Below are positions 25,736 through 34,917 of a DNA stretch of 43,351 nucleotides, one piece after another. The notes beneath the pieces are model-generated. The model saw only the letters and a program-made list of their open reading frames with translations, was not told the DNA's origin and ran no database searches. Numbering within the stretch: position 1 is the first letter of the stretch; each line of letters begins with the position of its first letter. This DNA is from Pelatocladus maniniholoensis HA4357-MV3 (GTDB taxonomy: Bacteria; Cyanobacteriota; Cyanobacteriia; Cyanobacteriales; Nostocaceae). The stretch covers positions 1 through 43,351 of the forward strand of contig JAHHHW010000118.1 in NCBI GenBank assembly GCA_019359115.1. Reading direction: 5' to 3'. The position numbers and the translations under genes were made by a program.

Positions 25736-27325
25736 ATGGTAAAAAAAATTAGCTGGATCGTTTGGGGATTAAGTGCTTCTTGTTTGAGTCTGCCAGTATT
25801 AGCTTTGGAAATTTCCATGAGCGCTAACGGTATTGACGTTCTGAAGTTACATAAAGCCCCGTATAATCTCACAGGTCGCAAGATTGCCATTGGTCAAGTG
25901 GAAATTGGGCGTCCTGGTAAGTTTGGTGTAGACAAAGCAGTTTCTAAAAATCGCTCTGTCAATATAACAGGTGTGTTTTTACGCAATAATCCCGCTAAGT
26001 CAAATACTGGTGTTGACCCTCACGCCTACAATGTTGCTGGTGTCATGGTTAGTACAGATAAAGGCTTCCCAGGAGTAGCCCCAGGGGCGCGGCTATATTC
26101 GTCTGCTGTAGGTTCCACAAAAATGGGACAGCCAGAAGAATGTTTATCTGCACAGCACGTAGCACTGCAAAATGGTGGCGACGTTCGTGTCATCAACTTT
26201 AGCTTTGGCGAACCTCTAAACCGTGATCCGCGACCGGAGGCTGTTTTGGATGGTAACGCCTTACTAACCCAATGTATTGATTGGTCTACTCGCGCTCACA
26301 ATGTTTTATATGTGATTGCTGGCAACCAAGGTAAAGGCGGAATTCCTATCCCTACCGATAATTTTAATGGAGTAAATGTGGCTTTTTCCTCTCGTCGGGG
26401 AGGAATTTTTAATAAAGTAGACGTTTCCAATTTGGTGGCGACAACTGAAGCGATGACCCTCCGTTTATCTGGCAAGGAAATTAATCTTGGTTCCCGTGGC
26501 ACAATTGGTATAGTGGCTCCTGGTAGTAATATTCCCTTGCTTAATCCTGATGGCAAAATTAATAAAGTCACAGGGACAAGTTTTGCAGCACCACATGTGA
26601 CAGCTACAGTTGCTCTATTGCAAGAGTTTGGTGACAAACAATTACGAACAAAACAACCAAATTGGAGTACTGCTTCTCGCCAAAATGAAGTTATGAAAGC
26701 TGTTTTATTAAATTCTGCTGACAAAATTCAAGATGCTGGCGATGGCTTGCGGCTAGGAATGACCAGAACACTCATCAATAAACAAAATCAAGACTGGCTG
26801 ACTTCTGATGCTTATAAAAATCCCAAAGTTCCTCTGAATAATCAGATGGGGGCTGGTCATTTAAATGCTTTTCGTGCTTACCAGCAATTTAGTGGAGGTC
26901 AATGGAAACCATCACAATCTGTACCTGCCATTGGTTGGAATTATGATACTGTCAATGCTGGTTCATCAGTGGAATATGTTTTCGACAGACCGTTACAGCA
27001 GAAAAGTTTTGTGGCTATCACCTTAGCTTGGGACAGGCTAGTAGAACTGAACGATAAAAATAAGAATAATCAATTTGATGCAGGGGAAAATTTTCGCGAT
27101 CGCGGTTTAAATAATCTTGATATCTATCTAGTCAAAGCTGATGCGACACAAAATAGAGACACAGAGACTGTTTGCGCCTCTACTAGTGATGTCGATAGCG
27201 TAGAACATATTTTTTGTCCTGTCCCCACCACCGATAAATATAAAATTCGCGTCCAGTTTCGCAACCAAGCAAACGAAGCCACTCAGCCATACGCTTTGGC
27301 TTGGTGGACTGTACCGAAAAAATAG
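25736..27325 (+). CDS. Exported S8 (subtilisin-like) peptidase with Glu at the catalytic Asp position
   Basis: The protein has 529 residues. Signal peptide about 1-24 (KKISWIVWGLSASCLSLPVLA). The subtilase domain covers about 45-390. His96 is in DPHAYNVAG, the oxyanion Asn197 in VIAGNQG and Ser282 in GTSFAAPHVTA. The strand that normally carries the catalytic Asp (VAVxDTG) reads KIAIGQVEIG and aligns Glu56 with that Asp. A C-terminal beta domain (about 400-529) contains a DKNKNNQFDAGENF loop that resembles a calcium-binding turn. It may be a slow or inactive protease, or a Glu-adapted one. A serpin gene follows on the same strand, 130 bp away. Confidence 0.88.
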   Translation: MVKKISWIVWGLSASCLSLPVLALEISMSANGIDVLKLHKAPYNLTGRKIAIGQVEIGRPGKFGVDKAVSKNRSVNITGVFLRNNPAKSNTGVDPHAYNVAGVMVSTDKGFPGVAPGARLYSSAVGSTKMGQPEECLSAQHVALQNGGDVRVINFSFGEPLNRDPRPEAVLDGNALLTQCIDWSTRAHNVLYVIAGNQGKGGIPIPTDNFNGVNVAFSSRRGGIFNKVDVSNLVATTEAMTLRLSGKEINLGSRGTIGIVAPGSNIPLLNPDGKINKVTGTSFAAPHVTATVALLQEFGDKQLRTKQPNWSTASRQNEVMKAVLLNSADKIQDAGDGLRLGMTRTLINKQNQDWLTSDAYKNPKVPLNNQMGAGHLNAFRAYQQFSGGQWKPSQSVPAIGWNYDTVNAGSSVEYVFDRPLQQKSFVAITLAWDRLVELNDKNKNNQFDAGENFRDRGLNNLDIYLVKADATQNRDTETVCASTSDVDSVEHIFCPVPTTDKYKIRVQFRNQANEATQPYALAWWTVPKK

Positions 27326-27455
27326 GGATCGGGGATTCTCCAGAGGAGAATCCCCAATTCCTAACAAAATTGTTGCCAAAACTGTAACCACCAAATAGCT
27401 GTGTTCCTTGAAGTGTCATAGTCAATAGATAGACTCTGCCTTTTGGTGTGGTAAA

Positions 27456-28775
27456 ATGAAGCAGAAATTTGGTAATGCTTGGGAAAGTTTTCTACAAAGA
27501 CGTTACGCTGTTCGTTTGGGAAGACGCTACGCTTTGGCAGCAGCTAGTGTAGTTTTGATGGGTGTGATTGGATGTACTCAAGTTAATAGTAATACAAAAG
27601 TTTTTGCACAATCTGGTGTACCTCGCTCAGAATCTCCTCTTCCTCAAAAGTCTGTCTTGCCTGATACTAAATTCATTAATGCCAATACGAAATTTGGCTT
27701 CAAACTTTTTGAAGAAGTTCTCGAACAAGAGAATAATAAAAATGTGTTTATTTCACCTGCCAGTATCGCGATCGCTTTAGATATTACCTACAATGGTGCT
27801 AGTGGCAGTACTCAGCAAATAATGGCAAAAGCACTGGAATTGCAAGGATTAAGTATCCAGGAAATTAATTCTTCTAACACAGCATTAAAACAGCTTTTAG
27901 AGAATCCAGATCCACAAATTCAATTAAGTATTGCTAACTCGCTTTGGGCAAATCAAGAAGTTAGCTTTAAACCTGATTTTCTGAAAACAATTCAAAATTC
28001 TTATCAAGCAAAAGTCACAAATTTAAACTTTCAAGATTCAGGCTCAATTGGTACTATTAATAATTGGGTGAAGGAAAGTACTCGTGGCAAAATTGACAAA
28101 ATTGTTGAAAACATCAAACCAGATCAAGTATTGTTTATTATTAATGCCATTTATTTCAAAGGCAGATGGACAAACGAATTTGACAAGCAACAAACTACCC
28201 AACAACCTTTTTTTCTGACATCTGATAATCCGAAACAACATCCGATGATGTCACAAAAAGGTAGATATAAATACTATGAAAACGAGCAATTTCAAGCAGT
28301 GAGTTTACCTTATGGGAAAGATGGTAAAATCAGCTTTTATGTTTTCCTCCCAAAACAGAATTTTGGTCTGAAATCTTTTTATCAAAATCTTAATACTGAG
28401 AATTGGAAAAAATGGATGTCTCAGTTTAGCCAGCAAGAAGGTTTGATTCGCTTACCCCGCTTCAAGATAGATTATGAGGTAAGGCTTAATGATGCTTTGC
28501 AAGCATTAGGTATGGGTGAGGCTTTCAGCAACAAAGCCGATTTTTCTCAAATGGGGGAAAACTTTGCAATTAGCGAAGTTAAGCATAAAACTTTTGTGGA
28601 AGTAAATGAAGAAGGAACAGAAGCTGCTGCAACTACTTCTGTGGGTATAGTTCAAACATCTTTGCCTGTTAATGAACCATTCCAAATGATTGTTGATCGT
28701 CCGTTTTTCTGTGCGATGCGTGACAACCAAACTGGAAGCATTCTGTTTATGGGTTCAATCTTAGATCCTAGTTAA
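27456..28775 (+). CDS. Serpin (serine protease inhibitor), probable lipoprotein
   Basis: The protein has 439 residues. The N-terminus contains a hydrophobic stretch ending VVLMGVIGCTQV, a lipobox with Cys at about residue 40, so it is likely anchored to a membrane on the periplasmic side. The serpin fold covers about 75-438: NVFISPASIAIALDITYNGA, IINAIYFKGRWTNEF, VSLPYGKDGKISFYVFLP, and the C-terminal PFFCAMRDNQTGSILFMG. The hinge of the reactive loop, EEGTEAAATTSVGI (about 384-397), has the small-residue pattern of inhibitory serpins; the cleaved bond lies a few residues downstream, around VQTSLP. A basic Tyr/Arg-rich stretch before the hydrophobic segment derives from repeat-like DNA. It follows the S8 peptidase gene. 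Confidence 0.93.
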   Translation: MKQKFGNAWESFLQRRYAVRLGRRYALAAASVVLMGVIGCTQVNSNTKVFAQSGVPRSESPLPQKSVLPDTKFINANTKFGFKLFEEVLEQENNKNVFISPASIAIALDITYNGASGSTQQIMAKALELQGLSIQEINSSNTALKQLLENPDPQIQLSIANSLWANQEVSFKPDFLKTIQNSYQAKVTNLNFQDSGSIGTINNWVKESTRGKIDKIVENIKPDQVLFIINAIYFKGRWTNEFDKQQTTQQPFFLTSDNPKQHPMMSQKGRYKYYENEQFQAVSLPYGKDGKISFYVFLPKQNFGLKSFYQNLNTENWKKWMSQFSQQEGLIRLPRFKIDYEVRLNDALQALGMGEAFSNKADFSQMGENFAISEVKHKTFVEVNEEGTEAAATTSVGIVQTSLPVNEPFQMIVDRPFFCAMRDNQTGSILFMGSILDPS

Positions 28776-28820
28776 AAGTCTATCAGTAATAACCATCGAC
28801 AAATGACAAATGACAAATAA

Positions 28821-30032
28821 CTAAGCAGTCGGAGGAGAAGTTTCGGGTGTCACAGGTGTACCTACCTCTACTGATCGCACATTTGTGGTTTCATTTATTT
28901 GTTTACGACAAGATTCTTCCCCCTGTTCAGGACTGTTACTAGTGACATCTCCCGTTTCGCTGTGATTCGTAGACGTAACATCAGGGCGCAGCGCGCTTAA
29001 AGCTGTTTTAATAACAACGGCAGTGGGTACTGCTAAAATAACACCCAAAAGACCACCGATTCTTGCCCCTGTTAAGACCGAAATTAACGCCCAAACTGGA
29101 TTTAAACCAGTGAAGCTACCTAAAATTCTCGGCCCAATCAAGTTTTCAAGAATTTGCTGAACAATTACTGCTGCAATTAAAACTCTTGCACCTACCCAAA
29201 CGTCTTGTAATGCTACTAATAGAGTAGTTAAGGCAATACCTACAGACCCACCATAAGGAACAAGAGCCATAATGCCAATACTCAAGCCAAATAGCAATCC
29301 AAATGGTACTTTCAGCCATAAAAAGGTTGGAATTAAGGCAGATGCCATACAGGTAGATAAAATGAGCTGAGTGATAAAGAAATTTTGAAAACTGAGGCGT
29401 ACAGTTTGAGAAAAAGCCTCACGAAATTTGCTTGGTAGCCAACTAACTAGACTTTGCCAGAGTTCATCCCCATGCTGCAACAGGTAAAAAGTCAAAACCA
29501 TTGTTAGTAGAAAGTCCAGTAGACTCGTGAAGGTGACTACCGCCAGATTCAGAACTTGTCCTGCGATCGCCTGCAATTGTCCCTTAACCCGATCATTGAT
29601 TTGCACTAACAAAGCATCAAGATTAATGGGTATGCCCATACTTTCAGCTTTTTCATTCAAAATCATTAATTGGGAGCGTCCAGAGTCAATTAACTCCGGT
29701 AAACGTGCTACCAATTGCTGGGCTTGGGTCAGAGCTAGTGGGACTAGAGTAACACCTAATGCTAGTAAAATTGACAAAGCCAGTAAAAATACTAAAATAG
29801 CTACTTGCTCTCGCCTAGCACCATGACGTTCCATCCAGCTTACAGGATAATTAAGCAGAAACGCTAGTACGGAGGCTGCCACTAAAATGACAATCAGCGA
29901 GTGAAAATAATGAAAAATGACTGAAAGGGCCCAGCCATTCAACACTAAAAGCGGAGCAAATAAGGCGATCGCACCTAATCGTGCTAATGGTGTGAGTGTT
30001 TGCCACCAGTTTAAGAGCTTGCGTGTCTGCAT
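28821..30032 (-). CDS. AI-2E/PerM family membrane protein
   Basis: The protein has about 403 residues from the ATG at 30032; the frame begins seven codons earlier. It contains seven to eight membrane helices, with a long central amphipathic region (about 100-170, LTQAQQLVARLPELIDSGRS). The conserved PerM-like end has a PFGLLFGLSIGIMALVPYGG motif. After the last helix comes a hydrophilic Ser/Thr/Glu-rich tail of about 55 residues (SETGDVTSNSPEQGEESC). Members have been proposed as quorum-signal exporters or as Na+/H+ antiporters; the substrate here cannot be told. Its stop is close to a tgacaaa heptamer repeat. Confidence 0.85.
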   Translation of the reverse strand: MQTRKLLNWWQTLTPLARLGAIALFAPLLVLNGWALSVIFHYFHSLIVILVAASVLAFLLNYPVSWMERHGARREQVAILVFLLALSILLALGVTLVPLALTQAQQLVARLPELIDSGRSQLMILNEKAESMGIPINLDALLVQINDRVKGQLQAIAGQVLNLAVVTFTSLLDFLLTMVLTFYLLQHGDELWQSLVSWLPSKFREAFSQTVRLSFQNFFITQLILSTCMASALIPTFLWLKVPFGLLFGLSIGIMALVPYGGSVGIALTTLLVALQDVWVGARVLIAAVIVQQILENLIGPRILGSFTGLNPVWALISVLTGARIGGLLGVILAVPTAVVIKTALSALRPDVTSTNHSETGDVTSNSPEQGEESCRKQINETTNVRSVEVGTPVTPETSPPTA

Positions 30033-30053
30033 CTGCCGATTGCCGGATAACAC

Positions 30054-30632
30054 AAATATAATCCCTATCTAAAGCTTATTATCTCTAACTACATCAATAT
30101 CATTCATCCCTCTAATTTAGGATTGCACTCAACCAAATGAATAATTTTGAACCAAGATCCGGAGATAGGGGAATGTGGGGACAAGGGAGACAATTTCTCT
30201 GTTGTCACTCTCCGCGTCTTTTAACCTCAGCGTCGTCCCATTAGTCAGGGGAGATATAAAACACTTTTGGTAAAAATAGAGTAAAGGGTTGTTTTCATTG
30301 ATAACTGATAACAAACGCGTAGACGCTCGTAAGAGCGGCTTCTCGTAAGAGTATAATCGCGTCTTTAAATATTTGTGGTTGTTTTTGTTTTCTAAAAATT
30401 TACAGATTTTTCTCCAGTTACCTAGTCAAATGATGCCTAATATTGCCATACTTCATAAAGAAAACATCTAAAGCGTTTTCTTTATGAACGAAAAAATTAA
30501 GAAGAATAAAGTTAGAAGTGTTACAGAAGACACTTAATCCACTAATTTCCCACTAATAATTAAGAGTTAGGTATTATAGTTTGATTCGCCTGTTTTCCAA
30601 AAGTGGATTCACCAAGTATTATTCAATAAAGT
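30054..30632. other. Intergenic region upstream of the LCP gene
   Basis: It separates two divergent genes. It contains an STRR/hairpin repeat (about 30300-30365: gataactgataac, then gcgtagacgctcgtaagagcggcttctcg and tcgcgtct) and an AT-rich stretch from 30370 to the LCP start. No ORF of interest. Confidence 0.4.
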
Positions 30633-32060
30633 GTGAGGAAGTCTGTGACCATTCAAAGAGGTTCGGCGTCAAAAAACCATTCTAAGTCCCGCTCCAAATC
30701 TAGTGGTAGAAAAAAGGTCAATCGTTCCAAATCTGGACGTTGGCTGTGGTTTTTGCTGGGTATGGGCGGTATCGCGATAGTGTCAGCCACAGCAGGAGCA
30801 TTACTGTCCTTAAACACTACACCTCTGATGCAAGCCAATCTGAGTGCAGATGAGGCAGCAGTTTTTGATGGCGATCGCATTTCTGGAGGGGGACTGCGAT
30901 TTTCAGAACTAACTCGCCCCGTCAATATCCTAGTCATGGGGATGAGTGTACTACCACCAGATGTCCAAAATGCGCCAGAAGAAACCAAAACTTTGGGATA
31001 TCTACCCCAGATTAATTCCTTTGATGGTCTTTCTGATGTCATGCTCTTGATCAGATTTGATCCAGAAACTAAAAAATTAGTCATGCTTTCCATTCCCAGA
31101 GATACCCGTGTGGAAATTGAAGGACATGGAAGGAAAAAAATTAATTCGGCTAATGTTCAGGGTGGGCCTGCTTTAACTGCCAAAACCGTTAGTAACCTCT
31201 TGGATGGAGTCGGAATTGATCGCTACATTCGTATCAACATTTTGGGCGTTGCCAAGCTAATCGATGCTTTAGGAGGGGTAAACATTGACGTTCCTAGAGA
31301 CATGAAATATCAAGATGATTCGCAGCATCTTTATATCAATCTCAAAAAAGGAAAACAGCATCTCAATGGCGACCAAACACTACAATTATTACGTTTTCGC
31401 CATGATGAAAACGGCGATATTGGTCGGATTCAACGACAACAGAAGGTGATCCGAGCATTGATTGATCAAACCCTCAACCCCACAACACTGACAAAATTAC
31501 CCAACATTCTCAACGTAGTTAAAGAGCATATTGATACTAACTTGACCGTTGAAGAATTAGCAGCATTGGTTGGTTATGGAGTTAGAACAAATCGCTCTAA
31601 TGTTTTGCAGTTGATGCTGCCCGGTCGATTTAGCGAAAATGGAGAGTATGACGCTAGCTATTGGATACCAGATAGCGATCGCATTGCGACCACGATGGCA
31701 CAGTATTTTGATATACAATCGTCTGAACAACAGCAAGCAGTAGATCCAACATATCTACGAGTAGCAATTCAAGATAGTACTGGCAGCGATGACACCAATC
31801 TTCGACCACTAATTAGAAGCCTGCAAAAAGCTGGTTATAGCAATGTCTACATAGCCAAAAACTCTGGTGAACCCTTAGAAGTTACTCACATCGTTGCTCA
31901 ACAAGGAGATGGCAACAGCGCCGAATCAATTCGTAACACTTTAGGATTTGGAGAAGTACGAGTGGAAAGTACGGGTAATCTCTCTTCTGATATCAGTATT
32001 CAAGTGGGTAAAGATTGGTTACAGCAACAAAGCTTATTTGAGCGACCAATCTCATATTAA
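30633..32060 (+). CDS. LytR-CpsA-Psr (LCP) family ligase
   Basis: This enzyme attaches glycopolymers to peptidoglycan or other acceptors at the cell surface. The protein has about 475 residues from the GTG at 30633; a second GTG at 30645 is also possible. The basic N-terminus (RSKSGRWLW) is followed by one membrane helix (about 42-64). The LCP domain (about 95-290) contains LVMLSIPRDTRVEIEGHGRKKINSAN, with the pyrophosphate-binding Arg residues, DALGGVNIDVP, and LRFRHDENGDIGRIQRQQ. The C-terminal third (about 365-470) looks like a LytR_C domain: YLRVAIQDSTGSDD...LRPLIRSLQKAGY. Single gene, probably for cell-wall or exopolysaccharide attachment. Confidence 0.93.
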   Translation: MRKSVTIQRGSASKNHSKSRSKSSGRKKVNRSKSGRWLWFLLGMGGIAIVSATAGALLSLNTTPLMQANLSADEAAVFDGDRISGGGLRFSELTRPVNILVMGMSVLPPDVQNAPEETKTLGYLPQINSFDGLSDVMLLIRFDPETKKLVMLSIPRDTRVEIEGHGRKKINSANVQGGPALTAKTVSNLLDGVGIDRYIRINILGVAKLIDALGGVNIDVPRDMKYQDDSQHLYINLKKGKQHLNGDQTLQLLRFRHDENGDIGRIQRQQKVIRALIDQTLNPTTLTKLPNILNVVKEHIDTNLTVEELAALVGYGVRTNRSNVLQLMLPGRFSENGEYDASYWIPDSDRIATTMAQYFDIQSSEQQQAVDPTYLRVAIQDSTGSDDTNLRPLIRSLQKAGYSNVYIAKNSGEPLEVTHIVAQQGDGNSAESIRNTLGFGEVRVESTGNLSSDISIQVGKDWLQQQSLFERPISY

Positions 32061-32148
32061 TTAATAAGGCAGAAATCAGAAGGCTGGAGGAAGTAGGAAG
32101 AACAAGCATTTTTATTTTAGTTAAAAACTAAATTTCTCCGCTGATCCA

Positions 32149-33069
32149 TTACTCATTTTCCGAAGTCTGAATTCTTGTTCTTTCCCATATCCAGTCCTGC
32201 AAAATCGGATTGACTACCTCCGGAGCTTCATCTTGGGGACAATGTCCTACGCCTTCTAAAGGTATAAACTTTTGCACTTGTGGAAAGTTGGCTAACTCTC
32301 TACCTAACTCAATTGGTTCCCAACGATCAGCTGTTCCCCATAAAATAATTGCTGGACAAAGCAATTGAGGTAAAAGATCTTCTGGTAAGGGGCCTTGAGA
32401 ATAAGAAGTAAAAGCAAGAAACACTGCTGCTGCACCTGGATCACTAGCAGGAGAGGTGAGAATATCTACAAGCTCTTCTGTCACCATTGCAGAATTAGCA
32501 TAAGCTTGTAGTAGAACTTTACGTACAGTTTTGGGTTTGGCAATTTGATCGAAAAAAAATTCACCAATTGGTTTAAAAGATAATACACGTTGTAGAAGCG
32601 GCGCTCCTACACGACGCGACCAAGGTAAACTTTGGCGTTTGCGATCATGTAACAGCCGCAAAGAACAGTTTAATAATGCTACTCCTAGAGCAATTTCAGG
32701 GTTACTTACAGCTGTTTGCATGGCTACAATACAACCAATCGAGTTCCCAACTAAAAAAGCAGGCTCTGTTACCACTTCACGGCAAAAATCAGCTATTTGT
32801 TGTCCCCAAGTTTCAAATGTATAACTGATACTTTTACCCGGTTCAGGTTTTGCTGAAGCACCAAAGCCGATCAGATCAATTGCATAAACGCGACAATTTT
32901 GCGCCAGTACTGGCATGTTTTTCCGCCAATGCCACCATGAAGCTCCAAAGCCATGCACGAAGATCACGGCTGGGCCAGTACTTCCTTGAGATTGATAGCA
33001 AATAGAAAAGCCTTGCCAAATCCAGGTTTTTGTTGGAGTAAATGCGATCGCAGAAGTGGAGGAAGCCAT
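32149..33069 (-). CDS. Alpha/beta-fold hydrolase, paralogue of 18520-19419
   Basis: The protein has 306 residues, cytoplasmic. It has FVHGFGASWWHWRKN, nucleophile elbow FLVGNSIGCIVAM, acid loop ILWGTADRWEPIE and catalytic His in GVGHCPQDEAPEVV, matching the paralogue in order and spacing. The two share the C-terminal pattern CPxDE. The function of this pair is unknown; they could be esterases or dehalogenase-like enzymes acting on lipids or pigments. It is encoded alone, 88 bp downstream of the LCP gene on the opposite strand (convergent). Confidence 0.85.
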   Translation of the reverse strand: MASSTSAIAFTPTKTWIWQGFSICYQSQGSTGPAVIFVHGFGASWWHWRKNMPVLAQNCRVYAIDLIGFGASAKPEPGKSISYTFETWGQQIADFCREVVTEPAFLVGNSIGCIVAMQTAVSNPEIALGVALLNCSLRLLHDRKRQSLPWSRRVGAPLLQRVLSFKPIGEFFFDQIAKPKTVRKVLLQAYANSAMVTEELVDILTSPASDPGAAAVFLAFTSYSQGPLPEDLLPQLLCPAIILWGTADRWEPIELGRELANFPQVQKFIPLEGVGHCPQDEAPEVVNPILQDWIWERTRIQTSENE

Positions 33070-33318
33070 GGGTATTTAATAAAATTAAAATGAAAATTTG
33101 GAAAAACGCAGATATATTTATACTAACTATTTCTATTTTTATAAAACTTTATATATTCTTACCTAGACAATTTTATGCTGCTGCTTTCAATCTGATACTT
33201 GGGTTTTGGAAATTCAGTAGTTTCACAATTTACGACAGCAAAACTGGTTTATAAAATAGTCAAAACATAAAACATTTCCTTTAAAGGTGTGTTCATTAGT
33301 TCCTGCAAGTGAGCAAAT

Positions 33319-33441
33319 ATGAATCAAGTAGAAACAAATAATACTCCTGTAGGAATTTACGCACCAGATTTTGAACTGCCAGGAATTGACGAGCAAGTAC
33401 ATCACCTAAGTCGTTATTTAATTGAGACTTCCCAGCCCTAG
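33319..33441 (+). pseudogene. 5' remnant of a redoxin/thioredoxin-like gene
   Basis: An ATG-started frame of 40 codons reads MNQVETNNTPVGIYAPDFEL and continues PGIDEQVHHLSRYL before ending in IETSQP and a stop. APDFELPGIDEQVHHLSRYL is the typical start of an AhpC/TSA- or TlpA-type redoxin, normally about 150-190 residues long. The catalytic cysteine region is missing. The match stops just before a cccagccctagaagggctgg hairpin, so the rest was probably replaced by an insertion or deletion. This frame is too short to be picked up by ordinary gene finding. Confidence 0.7.
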
Positions 33442-33475
33442 AAGGGCTGGAATTTTTGCTTCAAAGGGATTCCAA
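33430..33475. other. Hairpin junction behind the truncated redoxin, possible IS end
   Basis: ccagccctagaagggctgg is a compact stem-loop (7-bp stem plus) followed by gaatttttgcttcaaa. Subterminal hairpins of this kind mark ends of IS200/IS605-type elements, but no transposase or second end is present in the window. A simple terminator is the alternative. Confidence 0.4.
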
Positions 33476-33592
33476 TGAATTTACCCCTTGCTCTTGCATA
33501 TTGATGATTGTCAAGTACTGGAGACAGATAGTCACACTACTGTTATCTTTAATTGGAGGTAATTAGCATATTTTTTGATAAAGCGTAACTTC

Positions 33593-34321
33593 ATGGGAAC
33601 AAATTACCGACGGGTTTTACTTAAACTAAGCGGTGAAGCCTTAATGGGCAACATGGGCTATGGAATTGACCCAGAAGTGGTCAAAGAAATCGCCCAAGAA
33701 GTAGCAGAGGTAGTAGCCACTGGTGTTCAAATCGCCATCGTCGTTGGCGGGGGTAATATATTTCGTGGTGTCAAAGCGGCATCGGCAGGGATGGACAGGG
33801 CAACAGCTGACTACATTGGTATGATTGCCACGGTAATGAATGCCATGACGCTGCAAGACTCACTGGAACGAATAGGGGTACAGACGCGGGTACAAACCGC
33901 GATCGCCATGCAAGAATTAGCTGAACCATATATCCGTCGTCGTGCCATCCGTCACCTAGAAAAAGGGCGGGTGGTTATTTTTGGCGCAGGTTCTGGTAAT
34001 CCCTTTTTCACAACCGATACCACTGCTGCTTTAAGAGCCGCAGAAATTGAAGCCGAAGTTATTTTTAAAGCTACTAAGGTGGATGGAGTCTACGACGCCG
34101 ACCCACATATCTACCCTGATGCCAAACGTTACAATAGTCTTACATATGGACACGTTTTGGCAAAAGATTTGCGGGTAATGGACAGTACCGCGATAGCCTT
34201 ATGTAAAGAAAATAATATCCCAATTCTTGTTTTTGACTTGGGCGTACGGGGTAATATCCATCGCGCAGTCATGGGAGAATCTATCGGCACCCTTGTGGGA
34301 GGTACTTGTGAAATTAGCTGA
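33593..34321 (+). CDS. pyrH: UMP kinase
   Basis: It phosphorylates UMP to UDP in pyrimidine nucleotide synthesis. The protein has 242 residues from the ATG at 33593 ([19 protein letters not shown]); the frame is open six codons further to a TTG at 33575. Family motifs are complete: [23 protein letters not shown], the [22 protein letters not shown] loop, [13 protein letters not shown] and [11 protein letters not shown]. It overlaps the start of frr by 14 bases, a translationally coupled pair conserved in most bacteria. It is preceded by an aattggaggt ribosome-binding-site-like sequence at 33551-33560. Confidence 0.96.
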   Translation: MGTNYRRVLLKLSGEALMGNMGYGIDPEVVKEIAQEVAEVVATGVQIAIVVGGGNIFRGVKAASAGMDRATADYIGMIATVMNAMTLQDSLERIGVQTRVQTAIAMQELAEPYIRRRAIRHLEKGRVVIFGAGSGNPFFTTDTTAALRAAEIEAEVIFKATKVDGVYDADPHIYPDAKRYNSLTYGHVLAKDLRVMDSTAIALCKENNIPILVFDLGVRGNIHRAVMGESIGTLVGGTCEIS

Positions 34322-34856
34322 AGCTGAAAGTACGATGCAAAAAACCGTTGAAGCAACTCAACGAGCTTTTAATACAATTCGCACTGGTCGCGCCAATGCC
34401 AGCTTGTTAGACAAAGTGACAGTGGACTATTATGGTGCATCTACACCTCTGAAATCACTGGCTAACATCAGCACACCAGATGCTACAACGATTCTGATTC
34501 AGCCTTATGATCGCAGTTCTTTAAACTTGATCGAAAAGGCTATTTCTATGTCAGATGTGGGTTTAACCCCCAGTAACGACGGTTCTGTCATTCGACTTAA
34601 TATTCCCCCACTGACAAGCGATCGCCGTAAAGAATTAGTAAAAATTGCTGCCAAGTATGCTGAAGAAGGTCGTGTTGGCATTCGTAACATCCGCCGCGAT
34701 GCCCTAGATACTATTCGCAAAATGGAAAAAAACTCTGAGGTATCCGAAGACGAAGCACGTGATCAACAAGACAAATTACAAAAACTGACGGACAAATACA
34801 CTGCCAGAATCAATGAACTATTGGCAGAAAAAGAAAAAGACATCACTACCGTCTAA
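34308..34856 (+). CDS. frr: Ribosome recycling factor
   Basis: With EF-G it splits post-termination ribosomes. I chose the GTG at 34308, which has a good gggagg at 34297-34302 and gives the family-typical 182 residues beginning [19 protein letters not shown]. The frame extends 27 codons further upstream inside pyrH. Motifs: [15 protein letters not shown], then [17 protein letters not shown], then [19 protein letters not shown], and the C-terminal helix with the conserved [13 protein letters not shown]. Overlaps pyrH by 14 bases. Confidence 0.96.
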   Translation: MKLAEAESTMQKTVEATQRAFNTIRTGRANASLLDKVTVDYYGASTPLKSLANISTPDATTILIQPYDRSSLNLIEKAISMSDVGLTPSNDGSVIRLNIPPLTSDRRKELVKIAAKYAEEGRVGIRNIRRDALDTIRKMEKNSEVSEDEARDQQDKLQKLTDKYTARINELLAEKEKDITTV

Positions 34857-34866
34857 TCAAAGTACT

Positions 34867-34917
34867 AGGTAAAAGGTAAAAATTGGGACAGTAGTTTTTT
34901 ACTTTTACCTTTTACCT
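34867..34917. terminator. Inverted repeat after frr, likely transcript end
   Basis: aggtaaaaggtaaaa (34867-34881) pairs perfectly with ttttaccttttacct (34903-34917). The arms are made of ggtaaaa heptamer units, also a known spacer repeat type; a T-run lies within the loop side. Confidence 0.55.

Noticed and set aside
33042-33254. 70-codon plus-strand frame before the redoxin remnant
   Set aside because: AT-rich, overlaps the hydrolase start region, and has no recognisable domain.
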